64,000 nucleotides of DNA, from positions 186,001-250,000 of the forward strand of contig NZ_AQYH01000003.1 in NCBI RefSeq assembly GCF_000380505.1. Direction: 5' to 3'. Within the stretch, counting starts at the first letter, position 1. Every line of letters begins with the position of its first letter. Shown here in pieces: positions 26,383-34,274 of this stretch. A program made the position numbers and the translations under genes. Below the pieces are notes generated by a model. It was given only the letters and a program-made list of their open reading frames with translations, was not told the origin of the DNA and made no database searches. The stretch comes from Kaistia granuli DSM 23481. GTDB lineage: Bacteria; Pseudomonadota; Alphaproteobacteria; Rhizobiales; Kaistiaceae.

Positions 26383-26955
26383 ATGACTCGGACTTCTTTC
26401 GACAGCATCACCCGCGCGACGATCGTGGTTGCCTTCGCCGGCCTGATCGGCCTCGGGGCCGCGATGCCGGCCTTCGCCGCCAGCGGCGGCGGTGGTGGCG
26501 GATCCTCGGGCAGCAGCACACCGCCGAAATGCCGCCAGGGTCTCGTCTGGGACCAGAAGGTGGGGCGTTGCGTCAAGGCCCAGGCCAGCAACCTGCCGGA
26601 CAAGGAATTGCTGGAGCAGGGCCGCGCCCTCGCCCTTGCCGGCCATTATGACGATGCCCTGATCGTGCTCGACGCGGTGAAGAACAAGCAGGACGCGATG
26701 GTGCTGACCTATATCGGCTACAGCCACCGCAAGAAGGGCGATACCGACACCGGCATCGCTTACTACAAGCAGGCTTTGGCCATCGATCCGGACAATCTGA
26801 ACACGCATGAATATCTCGGCGAGGGCTATGCCAGCGCCGGCCGGATGGAGCTTGCCAAGGCAGAGCTCGGCATCGTCGAGAAGCTTTGCGGCGGCAAGGA
26901 TTGCGAGCAGTACGAGGATCTGGCCGCCGCGATCGCGGGCAATCCGGTCGACTGA
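26383..26955 (+). CDS. Secreted TPR protein (copy 2, short Gly/Ser region)
   Basis: A 190-residue paralogue of the preceding protein. The signal peptide ends MPAFAAS, and the Gly/Ser stretch is only about 12 residues against about 55 in copy 1. The cysteine module is PKCRQGLVWDQKVGRCVKA, the TPR part is nearly the same (MVLTYIGYSHRKKGDTDTG, THEYLGEGYASAGRMELA), and the ending again has a Cys pair (LCGGKDCEQYEDL). GAGGG precedes ATG 26383. The gap of 190 bases to copy 1 holds no gene. Envelope or matrix binding is possible but not shown. Confidence 0.88.
   Translation: MTRTSFDSITRATIVVAFAGLIGLGAAMPAFAASGGGGGGSSGSSTPPKCRQGLVWDQKVGRCVKAQASNLPDKELLEQGRALALAGHYDDALIVLDAVKNKQDAMVLTYIGYSHRKKGDTDTGIAYYKQALAIDPDNLNTHEYLGEGYASAGRMELAKAELGIVEKLCGGKDCEQYEDLAAAIAGNPVD
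26692..26843 (+). repeat. Duplicated TPR-coding segment, copy 2
   Basis: The tracts 26692-26733 and 26800-26843 are identical to 25929-25970 and 26037-26080. The two segments are 763 bases apart and in the same orientation. Confidence 0.9.
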
Positions 26956-27075
26956 AGCCAGCCGCGCATCGGATGGCCTGTCGGCCATCGGTCCGATGTC
27001 GCAACCAGCCGGAGCGGCGGTCGTCCCACTTCGCCGCTCCGCCCTACGTCGTGCCATTTCGCTGAGGGGACTTTC

Positions 27076-28206
27076 ATGAATGTGATCCGCATGCCGGATA
27101 GCGCGGCGCCGTTCGGCAAGGCGCCGGTGGTCGAGGCATTGCTACGGTCGCTGGTCACGGTTGTGCCAGAGCACCGGATCCCGCAGACCATCGCCAAGGA
27201 ACGGGCGCGCGAGGTGTTCGGTTCGCGGATGCCGTTCTTCGACCAGCTCGAGCAGGTGTTCGACAACGCCGCCATTGAGGCGCGCTACAGCTGCCTGCCG
27301 GTCGAATGGTTCCTCGGCCCGGCGGATTTCGAGGAGAAGACGCGACTGTACCAGCAACACGCAACCGCCCTCGCCTTCGAGGCCGCCAATCGGGCGCTGG
27401 ACCAGGCCGTGCTCCGGCCGCAGGATATCGACGTCATCGTCTTCGTGTCGTCGACCGGCATCTCGACGCCCAGCATCGACGCGCGGCTGCTGAACCTGAT
27501 CCCGTTTCGCACCGATGTCATGCGCCTGCCGGTGTTCGGGCTCGGCTGCGCCGGCGGCGTGCTCGGCCTGACCCGCACCGCCCAGATGGCGCGCTCCCAA
27601 CCCGGTCTCAATTGCCTGCTGATCGTCGTCGAGCTCTCCAGCCTCGCCTTCCGCTATGATCGGCTGACCAAGAGCAATCTGGTCGCGAGCGCACTGTTCG
27701 GCGACGGCGCAGCAGCGGCGGTCGTCACCACCGGTCCGGCCGGCCTTGCCACATCCGATGCCGCCCCGGCGAAACTCGCGTCTCTCGGCCTCGGCGGCGA
27801 GCATTGCTGGCCGGAAACGCTCGACGTGATGGGCTGGAACATCGACGCGCAGGGCTTCGACGTCATTTTCCAGCAGAGCATCCCGCAGATCATCGCCGAC
27901 GACTATCCGGCGGCGCTGTCCGGTTTTCTCGATGGCCACGGCCTGACGATGGCCGATATCGATCGCCCCTGCTGCCACCCAGGCGGCGCCAAGGTGATGG
28001 ATGAACTGGAAAAAGTGTTCAACTATCCGAAATTCGGCCTCGAGGCCGAGCGGCGCGTGCTCGCCGCCTATGGCAACATGTCGGCGCCGACCGTGCTCTT
28101 CGTTCTCGACGAGTTGCTCGGATCGGGCGCAAAGGGCAATCTGCTGATGTCGTCGCTGGGCCCCGGATTCACCGCGGCCTTCCAGATGGTCCGGGTGGCA
28201 GGCTGA
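27076..28206 (+). CDS. Type III polyketide synthase
   Basis: A 376-residue chalcone/stilbene-synthase-like enzyme that extends an acyl-CoA starter with malonyl-CoA. The catalytic triad is visible: C158 in FGLGCAGGVLG, H301 in PCCHPGGAKV and N334 in YGNMSAPTVLF. The downstream gene encodes an isoprenylcysteine-methyltransferase-like protein, as in Bacillus bpsAB, so the product is probably a long-chain alkylpyrone or alkylresorcinol for the membrane. GAGGGG precedes the ATG. It lies 120 bases after the TPR gene, so transcription may be separate. Confidence 0.93.
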   Translation: MNVIRMPDSAAPFGKAPVVEALLRSLVTVVPEHRIPQTIAKERAREVFGSRMPFFDQLEQVFDNAAIEARYSCLPVEWFLGPADFEEKTRLYQQHATALAFEAANRALDQAVLRPQDIDVIVFVSSTGISTPSIDARLLNLIPFRTDVMRLPVFGLGCAGGVLGLTRTAQMARSQPGLNCLLIVVELSSLAFRYDRLTKSNLVASALFGDGAAAAVVTTGPAGLATSDAAPAKLASLGLGGEHCWPETLDVMGWNIDAQGFDVIFQQSIPQIIADDYPAALSGFLDGHGLTMADIDRPCCHPGGAKVMDELEKVFNYPKFGLEAERRVLAAYGNMSAPTVLFVLDELLGSGAKGNLLMSSLGPGFTAAFQMVRVAG

Positions 28207-28207
28207 C

Positions 28208-28777
28208 ATGCATATGGGCTGGGGCTACTGGCTGCTTCTCGCGGTGGCGCTGCAACGGGGCGTCGAGCTCGCCTATGCCCGGCGCAACACGCGCGACCTG
28301 CTGGCGCGGGGCGGTCGAGAGGTCGGGGCGGAGCACTATCCGATTATCGTGCTGCTGCACGCCGCTTGGCTAGTGACGCTTGCCGCCTGGACTGCGCCGA
28401 GCCCGCCGGTGAACTGGATCCTCATCGCCGCCTTCGCGCTGCTGCAGGTCCTGCGCCTCTGGGTGCTCGCGACGCTCGGCCCCTACTGGACGACGCGCAT
28501 CATCACGCTCGACGATGCGCCGCTGCGAGCGACCGGCCCCTATCGCTTCCTGCGCCACCCGAACTACGTGGTCGTCGCGCTGGAAATCCCGCTGCTGGCG
28601 CTCGTGCTCGATCTGCCTGTTGTCGCGCTGGTATTCGGCACGCTGAATCTCATCCTGCTCGGCATCCGGATCCGGGTCGAGAACGCGGCCCTTTCGGGCC
28701 GAAGAAGTCAGGCCGACAGCAGGTCCTCCAGCGCCAGAGCGACGATCTCGGTGGCTGCGCGCAGGTCCGACAGCTGA
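28208..28777 (+). CDS. ICMT-family membrane methyltransferase (BpsB/YpbQ-like)
   Basis: A 189-residue membrane protein of the isoprenylcysteine carboxyl methyltransferase family. The conserved part is LGPYWTTRIITLDDAPLRAT followed by GPYRFLRHPNYVVVALEIPL, which binds SAM, and a later RIRVENAAL. Its ATG comes one base after the polyketide synthase stop. In Bacillus the equivalent BpsB methylates alkylpyrones. The last 23 or so codons (GRRSQADSRSSS and on) overlap the end of the convergent M20 gene by 70 bases and look unlike the family, perhaps because the old stop was lost. Confidence 0.87.
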   Translation: MHMGWGYWLLLAVALQRGVELAYARRNTRDLLARGGREVGAEHYPIIVLLHAAWLVTLAAWTAPSPPVNWILIAAFALLQVLRLWVLATLGPYWTTRIITLDDAPLRATGPYRFLRHPNYVVVALEIPLLALVLDLPVVALVFGTLNLILLGIRIRVENAALSGRRSQADSRSSSARATISVAARRSDS

Positions 28778-29925
28778 ATGTGCTCGTCGGCCGAATGCGC
28801 GTTCGCTTCCAGGATCGAGCGCGGGCCGGCGCCATAGAGGATCGTCGGGATGCCGGCCGCCGAATAGTGCCGCGCATCGGTGTAGAGCGGTGCCCCGGTC
28901 GGTTCGATCGGGAAGCCGAGCACGGCCTTGGCCGGTCCCTGGATCGCGGCGACGAGGCGCTCGACGCCCGGCAGTGGCCGGAGGGGTTCGGCCAGCATGA
29001 TCCGGCGGCATTCGACTTCTACACCTTCGGTGTCAGGCGTCGCCGCCTCGATCAGCGCGATCAGTTCGGCCTCGACGGCTTCACCCTGCTCTTCCGGGAT
29101 CAGCCGGCGATCGATCCGGAATGAGATCCTGTCCGGCACGACATTGGTGTTGATGCCGCCCGAGATCAGCCCGACGGTGATCTGCGGCGAGCCGATGCCG
29201 CGCTCGGTCGAGACCCGCTCCGCGAGGCGTCGCCGCTCGGCATAGATGGCGGTCAGGATCGGCGTCGCGGCTTCCAGCGCGTCGACACCGGAGGACGGCA
29301 TCGCCGCGTGGGCCTGGCGGCCGCGCACGACGACTTCGAGGTGCAGCGCGCCGTTATGCGCGGTGGTGATAGCATAGGAGAATCCAGCCGAAATGGCGAA
29401 GTCGGCCTTCGAGAGATCGTGCGCCAGCAGCCATTGCGGCCCGACGAAACCACCCGTCTCCTCGTCATAGGTCAGGTGCAGCTCGACGCCGCCCGAAAGG
29501 CGCTTTTCCGATTGCTCCAGCGCGAGCAGCGCAAAGGCATAGGTGGCGAAATCCGACTTCGAGACAGCCGCGCCACGCCCGTAAAGCGCGCCGTTTCGCT
29601 CCTCGGCGCCATAGGGATCGGCGGTCCAGCCAAGCCCGGGCGGCACCACGTCGCCATGCGCGTTCAAGGCGATGACCGGCCCCTCGCCGTCGCCGAAACT
29701 CTTGCGGACGATCAGGTTGGTGACGCTCTTCATGCCGTGCTGGCGAACATAGGGCTCGGCGACCGGATGCTGCTCGACCATGAAGCCGAGCGCCTCGAGC
29801 GCGGCCGCCGTGGCCTCGGCATGCGGGGCGCAATGGCCGGGCGGATTGTCGCTCGGGATCTGGATCAGGCCCTTCAGGAACGCGACCTCGCGCTCCCAAT
29901 TGGCGGTGACGGTTTCGCGGATCAT
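28708..29925 (-). CDS. M20-family metallohydrolase (ArgE/DapE-like)
   Basis: A 405-residue dinuclear zinc amidohydrolase. Metal-binding stretches are LNAHGDVVPPG, the catalytic Glu pair in TYDEETGGF, and later SADEHI. The dimerisation domain includes VVRGRQAHAAMPSSGVDALE. ArgE/DapE-type enzymes remove acyl groups from amino acids. This one is the last gene of a purine catabolic block and overlaps allC by 4 bases, so a ureido or N-carbamoyl substrate is possible. The true substrate cannot be read from sequence. Confidence 0.9.
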   Translation of the reverse strand: MIRETVTANWEREVAFLKGLIQIPSDNPPGHCAPHAEATAAALEALGFMVEQHPVAEPYVRQHGMKSVTNLIVRKSFGDGEGPVIALNAHGDVVPPGLGWTADPYGAEERNGALYGRGAAVSKSDFATYAFALLALEQSEKRLSGGVELHLTYDEETGGFVGPQWLLAHDLSKADFAISAGFSYAITTAHNGALHLEVVVRGRQAHAAMPSSGVDALEAATPILTAIYAERRRLAERVSTERGIGSPQITVGLISGGINTNVVPDRISFRIDRRLIPEEQGEAVEAELIALIEAATPDTEGVEVECRRIMLAEPLRPLPGVERLVAAIQGPAKAVLGFPIEPTGAPLYTDARHYSAAGIPTILYGAGPRSILEANAHSADEHIQLSDLRAATEIVALALEDLLSA

Positions 29926-31211
29926 TGGTCGTCTTCCTGCCGCGCCAGCGCGAGGATCGTCTCGACCAGCCCCTCGACGGCCGCCCCCATGTCGTCGATC
30001 GTGACGAACTCGGCCGGGTTGTGGCTGATGCCGCCCCGGCAGCGCACGAAGATCATGCCGTATTCGCAGAGACGCACCATCGACAGCCCGTCATGCCCGG
30101 CGCCCGAAAGCAGCGTTTGCGCCGGCTTGCCCATCACGCGCGAGGCGCCTTCCTGGATCGCCGCCATCATGCGCCGGCCGCAGGCCGCCACCGGCTTCTC
30201 CAGCACGGTCTCGAAGGTCAGCGCCACCTGGCGCACCGCTTCGGTCTTGCGGGCGAGCGACAGGATCGCGGCGACGGCCTCGCGGCGCGCCTCGTCGCTG
30301 GCGGCGCGAACATCGAGCGAAAGCCGGACTTCGGCCGGAATGACGTTCGACGCACCCGGCAGGGCCTCGATTTCGCCGACGGTCGCCACCAGCGCGTTCT
30401 TGCGGTCCTTGCGGGCGATCGCCTCGATGCCAACGATCAGCTCGGAAGCGGCGACCAGCGCATCGCGCCGCATCGCCATCGGCACCGTGCCGGCATGACC
30501 CGCCTCGCCCCGGATGCGGATCCGGTGGCGGCTCTGGCTGGCAATCGCCGTGACGACGCCGAGCGGCGCGTTGATACGCTCCAGCACCGGTCCCTGCTCG
30601 ATATGCACCTCGAGATAGCCGAGCACCGAAGAAGGCTGGAAGGCTTCGCCGGCCAGAGCAGCCGGATCGCCGCCGAACGCGACCAGGGCATCGCGCAGCG
30701 TCGTCCCCGAGCGGTCCTTCTGGTCGAGCGTGGCCGGATCGAACACGCCGGCGGCGACCGCCGAGGAGGTCAGCGTGACCGGATAGCGCACGCCCTCCTC
30801 GTCACCGAAGGCGAGGATCTCGACGGCGAAGGGCAGTGTCTCGCCGCGCGCCTTCAGCGCCTCGACGGCGAGCAGGCCGACCACGACGCCAAGATTGCCG
30901 TCATAGCGGCCGCCGTCGATGACGGTGTCGATATGCGAGCCGATCAGGAGGGTCTTGTTGCCGCTGCGGCCGGGACGGCCCGGAGGCAGCACGCCGCGCA
31001 TGGTGCCGGCGGCGTCCATGCGGACAGAAAGCCCCGCCTCGTCCATCCAGCTGCCAACCAGTTTGGCGGCGCGCTTGTGCTCGGGCGTCAGATATAGGCG
31101 GGTCAATCGATCGGGATCGGCGGAGATCGCGGCCAGCGCGTCGATCTTCTGCTGCGCGCGTTCCCCCATGGCGCGCATCGTCGCCGCGTTCGTCGTCTGG
31201 GTATCGGTCAT
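29922..31211 (-). CDS. allC: Allantoate amidohydrolase / N-carbamoyl amino acid hydrolase
   Basis: A 429-residue M20 zinc hydrolase. It has the metal motifs GSHIDTVIDGGRYDGNLGV, AFGDEEGVRYPV and YLEVHIEQGPVLE, plus SQSRHRIRIRGEAGHAGTVP and SGAGHDGLSM, all typical of AllC/HyuC. Within this operon the likely reaction is allantoate to ureidoglycine plus CO2 and ammonia. It overlaps uraD and the next M20 gene by 4 bases each. A related specificity (ureidoglycolate or beta-ureidopropionate) is possible. Confidence 0.88.
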   Translation of the reverse strand: MTDTQTTNAATMRAMGERAQQKIDALAAISADPDRLTRLYLTPEHKRAAKLVGSWMDEAGLSVRMDAAGTMRGVLPPGRPGRSGNKTLLIGSHIDTVIDGGRYDGNLGVVVGLLAVEALKARGETLPFAVEILAFGDEEGVRYPVTLTSSAVAAGVFDPATLDQKDRSGTTLRDALVAFGGDPAALAGEAFQPSSVLGYLEVHIEQGPVLERINAPLGVVTAIASQSRHRIRIRGEAGHAGTVPMAMRRDALVAASELIVGIEAIARKDRKNALVATVGEIEALPGASNVIPAEVRLSLDVRAASDEARREAVAAILSLARKTEAVRQVALTFETVLEKPVAACGRRMMAAIQEGASRVMGKPAQTLLSGAGHDGLSMVRLCEYGMIFVRCRGGISHNPAEFVTIDDMGAAVEGLVETILALARQEDDQ

Positions 31212-31729
31212 GCTGCGACCCGGTCTTCGAGACGGAAGCGGATGATCCGTTCCACCTGCGCTAGGGCGGTCGCGAACTCGACCTCCGGATCGTTGCCGAC
31301 CCGCGCGGCAAAGGCATCAAGCACCTGCTGCTTGGTGGCACCCTTGACGGCGAGGATGAAGGGAATGCCGTGCCGCGCGCGATAGGCCGCGTTCAGCTCG
31401 GAGAACTCAGCGTATTCGGCGGCGTTCATGCGGTCGAGCCCGGCGCTCGCCTGCTCGTTGCGCGATTCCGGCGCCAGTTCGTTGGCGATCGCGGCGCGAC
31501 CGGCGAGATCGGGATGGGCCAGGAGCAGCGCCCGCTGCGCCTCGACGCCGGCGGCCTGCACGGCGTCGGCAAAGGCCGCCACCATCGCTTCCCTGTCGGG
31601 ATAGGGCCGCGCCCTCCCCGCCACGTCTGCCACCCATGGCGAATGTTCGGCGATATCGCCGAAACGCGTCACGAAGGCTTCCTCATCCATGCGGTTGACC
31701 GCGGCGAGCGTCAGCGGTTGGGTCGACAT
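31208..31729 (-). CDS. uraD: OHCU decarboxylase
   Basis: A 173-residue cytosolic enzyme that decarboxylates 2-oxo-4-hydroxy-4-carboxy-5-ureidoimidazoline to S-allantoin. Family marks are FGDIAEHSPWVADVA, LLLAHPDLAGRAAIANELAP with HPDL, SAGLDRMNAAEYAEF and YRARHGIPFILAVKG. The first ATG at 31750 would add seven residues. I prefer 31729. It sits between puuD (33 bases) and allC (4-base overlap). UraH, which makes its substrate, is at the head of the upstream operon. Confidence 0.94.
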   Translation of the reverse strand: MSTQPLTLAAVNRMDEEAFVTRFGDIAEHSPWVADVAGRARPYPDREAMVAAFADAVQAAGVEAQRALLLAHPDLAGRAAIANELAPESRNEQASAGLDRMNAAEYAEFSELNAAYRARHGIPFILAVKGATKQQVLDAFAARVGNDPEVEFATALAQVERIIRFRLEDRVAA

Positions 31730-31762
31730 TTCATCCCGGTTGCAGGCCATACTCCGGTCTGT

Positions 31763-32944
31763 CTAATGGCTTTGCAGCCACGCGCCAAGCCTCTTGCGGT
31801 CGTCCTCGGTCATGCCGTTCTCGTTGCCGAGCGGCATGGCGGTCCCGTTCACCGCCTGCGCCATGATCTGCTGCTTGTGCGCCGCCAGCTGGTCGGTCGA
31901 GGTCAGGACGACGCCCTTGGGCGCCGCGTCGAAGCCGTCATGCGTCGGCTTGGTGGCGTGGCAGGCGGCGCAATGCTTCGCCGTCAGCGTCAACACGTCG
32001 GCGTCCGACACCATCAGGCTCGGGTCGATCTCGACCGGGCGCGGCGCCGTCATGACCAGCAGGGCGCCGAACGCCACCGCCGCAGCGGGGATCGTCCAGG
32101 CGAATTTGCGGAACGGATCATGCGCCTCGTGTCGATTGAGGAAATGTCGGATCGAGCCGCCCAGCAGCAGCACGAAGGCAACGAGGATCCAGCTGTTCGG
32201 GTGGCTCGACAGCATCGGATAATGGTTCGAGACCATCATCAGCAGCACGGGCAGCGTCAGGTAGTTGTTGTGCACCGAGCGCTGCTTGCCGATGGCGCCG
32301 AGGCGCGGATCGGGCTTCTCGTGCTTCAAAAGCGAGGCAACGATCTTCTTCTGGTTCGGGATGATCACGCCGAAGACGTTGACCGCCATGATCGTGCCGA
32401 TGAAGGCGCCGACATGGATCAGCGCGCCGCGGCCCGAATAGACATGGGTGAACATGTAGGCGGCGCCGACGATCAGCACGAACAGGCAGACGGCGAGCAG
32501 CGGCGTGTTGCGGCCGATGATCGACTTGCAGAGCTGGTCGTAGAGGACCCAGCCGCCCACGAGCGACAGCATCGAGATGACGATCGCCTGCGACGGCAGC
32601 ATCGGCAGAACGGACTGGTCGATCAGATAGGTGTTGGCGTTCCAGTAGTACTGGACGACCAGAAGCAGGAAGCCGGTGACCCAGGTGAGGTAGGCCTCCC
32701 ACTTGTACCAGATCAGGTCGGAGGGCAGCGCCGGCGGCGCGATCAGGTATTTCTCGACGTGATAGAAGCCGCCGCCATGCACCTCCCAGGCGGTGCCGTA
32801 GACGCCTTCCTTCATCTGCTCGCGCTTCTTCAGCGAGAGGTCGAGCGCGATGAAATAGAAGGAGGTTCCGATCCAGCCGATGCCGACGACCATGTGGGCC
32901 CAGCGGATCAGGAGGTTCAACCAGTCGACATAGAATGCGGACAT
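31763..32944 (-). CDS. puuD: Membrane urate hydroxylase with cytochrome c domain
   Basis: A 393-residue inner-membrane protein that oxidises urate to 5-hydroxyisourate and passes electrons to the respiratory chain. The N-terminal part has about eight hydrophobic helices with histidines (RWAHMVVGIGWIGTSFYFIA, GFYHVEKYLI, QRSVHNNYLTLPVLLMMVSN). The C-terminal periplasmic domain carries a haem c site, HCAACHATKP. This layout is the PuuD type and replaces soluble uricase. It is separated from the upstream transporter genes by a terminator-like hairpin. Confidence 0.95.
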   Translation of the reverse strand: MSAFYVDWLNLLIRWAHMVVGIGWIGTSFYFIALDLSLKKREQMKEGVYGTAWEVHGGGFYHVEKYLIAPPALPSDLIWYKWEAYLTWVTGFLLLVVQYYWNANTYLIDQSVLPMLPSQAIVISMLSLVGGWVLYDQLCKSIIGRNTPLLAVCLFVLIVGAAYMFTHVYSGRGALIHVGAFIGTIMAVNVFGVIIPNQKKIVASLLKHEKPDPRLGAIGKQRSVHNNYLTLPVLLMMVSNHYPMLSSHPNSWILVAFVLLLGGSIRHFLNRHEAHDPFRKFAWTIPAAAVAFGALLVMTAPRPVEIDPSLMVSDADVLTLTAKHCAACHATKPTHDGFDAAPKGVVLTSTDQLAAHKQQIMAQAVNGTAMPLGNENGMTEDDRKRLGAWLQSH

Positions 32945-33061
32945 CGGGCGGGCTTCGGTCTCGTTGTTGTGCCGGTTCCGAAAGATCGGAGGAGAGCCCG
33001 GCGTCGCCCAATCCTGCGCTGCCGCATCCGGATCGAGCGGCGCAAGGCCGGTGGAGCGGAG

Positions 33062-33099
33062 AAAATCGCCCGGAAGCGCGGCAAAGCGTTCCGGGCGAT
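33062..33099 (-). terminator. Terminator-like hairpin after the BMP transporter genes
   Basis: A perfect 11-base stem (ATCGCCCGGAA at 33065-33075 with TTCCGGGCGAT at 33089-33099) and 13-base loop lies 14 bases past the binding-protein stop. On the complementary strand it is followed by TTTTC. It would end or weaken transcription before puuD. Confidence 0.75.
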
Positions 33100-33113
33100 C
33101 GGTCGCGCAGCGA

Positions 33114-34184
33114 CTACTTGGGCAGCTGGTCGTCGATTCCCTTGACGTACCAGTTCATGCTGAGGAGCGTGCCGTCGTCGAGCACCTTGCCCTCGCCGAT
33201 CGCCTCGGTGCCGTCCTGCTTGAAGATCGGTCCCTTGAACGGATGCAGCGTGCCGGCCTCGATCTCGGCCTGGGTCTTCTTGGCCGAAGCGACGACATCG
33301 TCCGGCAAGTTGGTGTAGTCGGCCATCTCCATGATGCCGTCCTTCAGGCCGTCCCAGATCTGCTCGGCCTTCCAGGTTCCATCCAGCACGGCGTTGACAC
33401 GCTTGACGTAGTACGGGCCCCAGGTGTCGACGATGGCGGTGTACTGTGCCTTGGGGGCGAATTTGTACATGTCATGCGCCTGGCCGAAGCCGTGCAGGCC
33501 GCGCTCCTGGGCGATCTGCAGCGGCGCGGGCGAATCCGTGTGCTGCGTGATGATGTCGGCGCCCTGGTCGAACAGCGCCTTGGCCGCGTCGGCCTCCTTG
33601 GCGGGATCGAACCAGGAGTTGACCCAGACCACCTTGATCTTGAAGTCCGGGTTGATCGACTGCGCGCCGAGCATGAACGAGTTGATGCCCATCACCACTT
33701 CGGGGATCGGGAAGGAGACGATGTAGCCGGCGACGCCGGACTTCGACTGCTTGGCGGCGATCTGGCCGGCGATGTAGCGGCCCTCGTAGAAGCGGGCGTT
33801 GTAGGTGCCGACATTCGGTGCCGACTTGAAGCCGGTGGCGTGCTCGAACTTCACGTCAGGGAACTTCGCCGCGACCTTGATGGTCGGGTCCATGAAGCCG
33901 AACGAGGTCGAGAAGATGATCTGGCAGCCGGAACGGGCGAGGCGCTCGAGCGCGCGCTCGGCGTCCGGACCCTCGGCGATGCTCTCGACATAGGACGTCT
34001 CTACCTTGTCGCCGAGCTCCTTTTCGACCATCAGGCGACCGGTATTGTGGCCCTCGCTGTAGCCGCCGTCATTGTGCGGGCCGACATACATCCAGCATGC
34101 CTTCAGCTTGTCGGCCGCGTTGGCGGAGCCGATGCCGATGGTGAGTGCAATCACTGCTGTGGCTGCGGTCAGAATATGTTTCAA
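33114..34184 (-). CDS. BMP-family ABC transporter substrate-binding protein
   Basis: A 356-residue exported protein with signal peptide MKHILTAATAVIALTIGIGS. The mature part matches the basic membrane protein/PnrA family: LKACWMYVGPHNDGGYSEGH, IIFSTSFGFMDPTIKVAAKF, FYEGRYIAGQIAAKQS and ITQHTDSPAPLQIAQERG. This family binds purine nucleosides or related compounds, which agrees with its place between xanthine dehydrogenase genes and urate genes. It is 90 bases downstream of the last permease. Confidence 0.93.
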   Translation of the reverse strand: MKHILTAATAVIALTIGIGSANAADKLKACWMYVGPHNDGGYSEGHNTGRLMVEKELGDKVETSYVESIAEGPDAERALERLARSGCQIIFSTSFGFMDPTIKVAAKFPDVKFEHATGFKSAPNVGTYNARFYEGRYIAGQIAAKQSKSGVAGYIVSFPIPEVVMGINSFMLGAQSINPDFKIKVVWVNSWFDPAKEADAAKALFDQGADIITQHTDSPAPLQIAQERGLHGFGQAHDMYKFAPKAQYTAIVDTWGPYYVKRVNAVLDGTWKAEQIWDGLKDGIMEMADYTNLPDDVVASAKKTQAEIEAGTLHPFKGPIFKQDGTEAIGEGKVLDDGTLLSMNWYVKGIDDQLPK

Positions 34185-34274
34185 GGCCTGTTCCCCTCTG
34201 TACGTCTTACAGTGCGATCCACTCGTTCAGGAGATCGCCGCGGATCGCTGCGGCACGTCCCGGCAAGATGTTCC

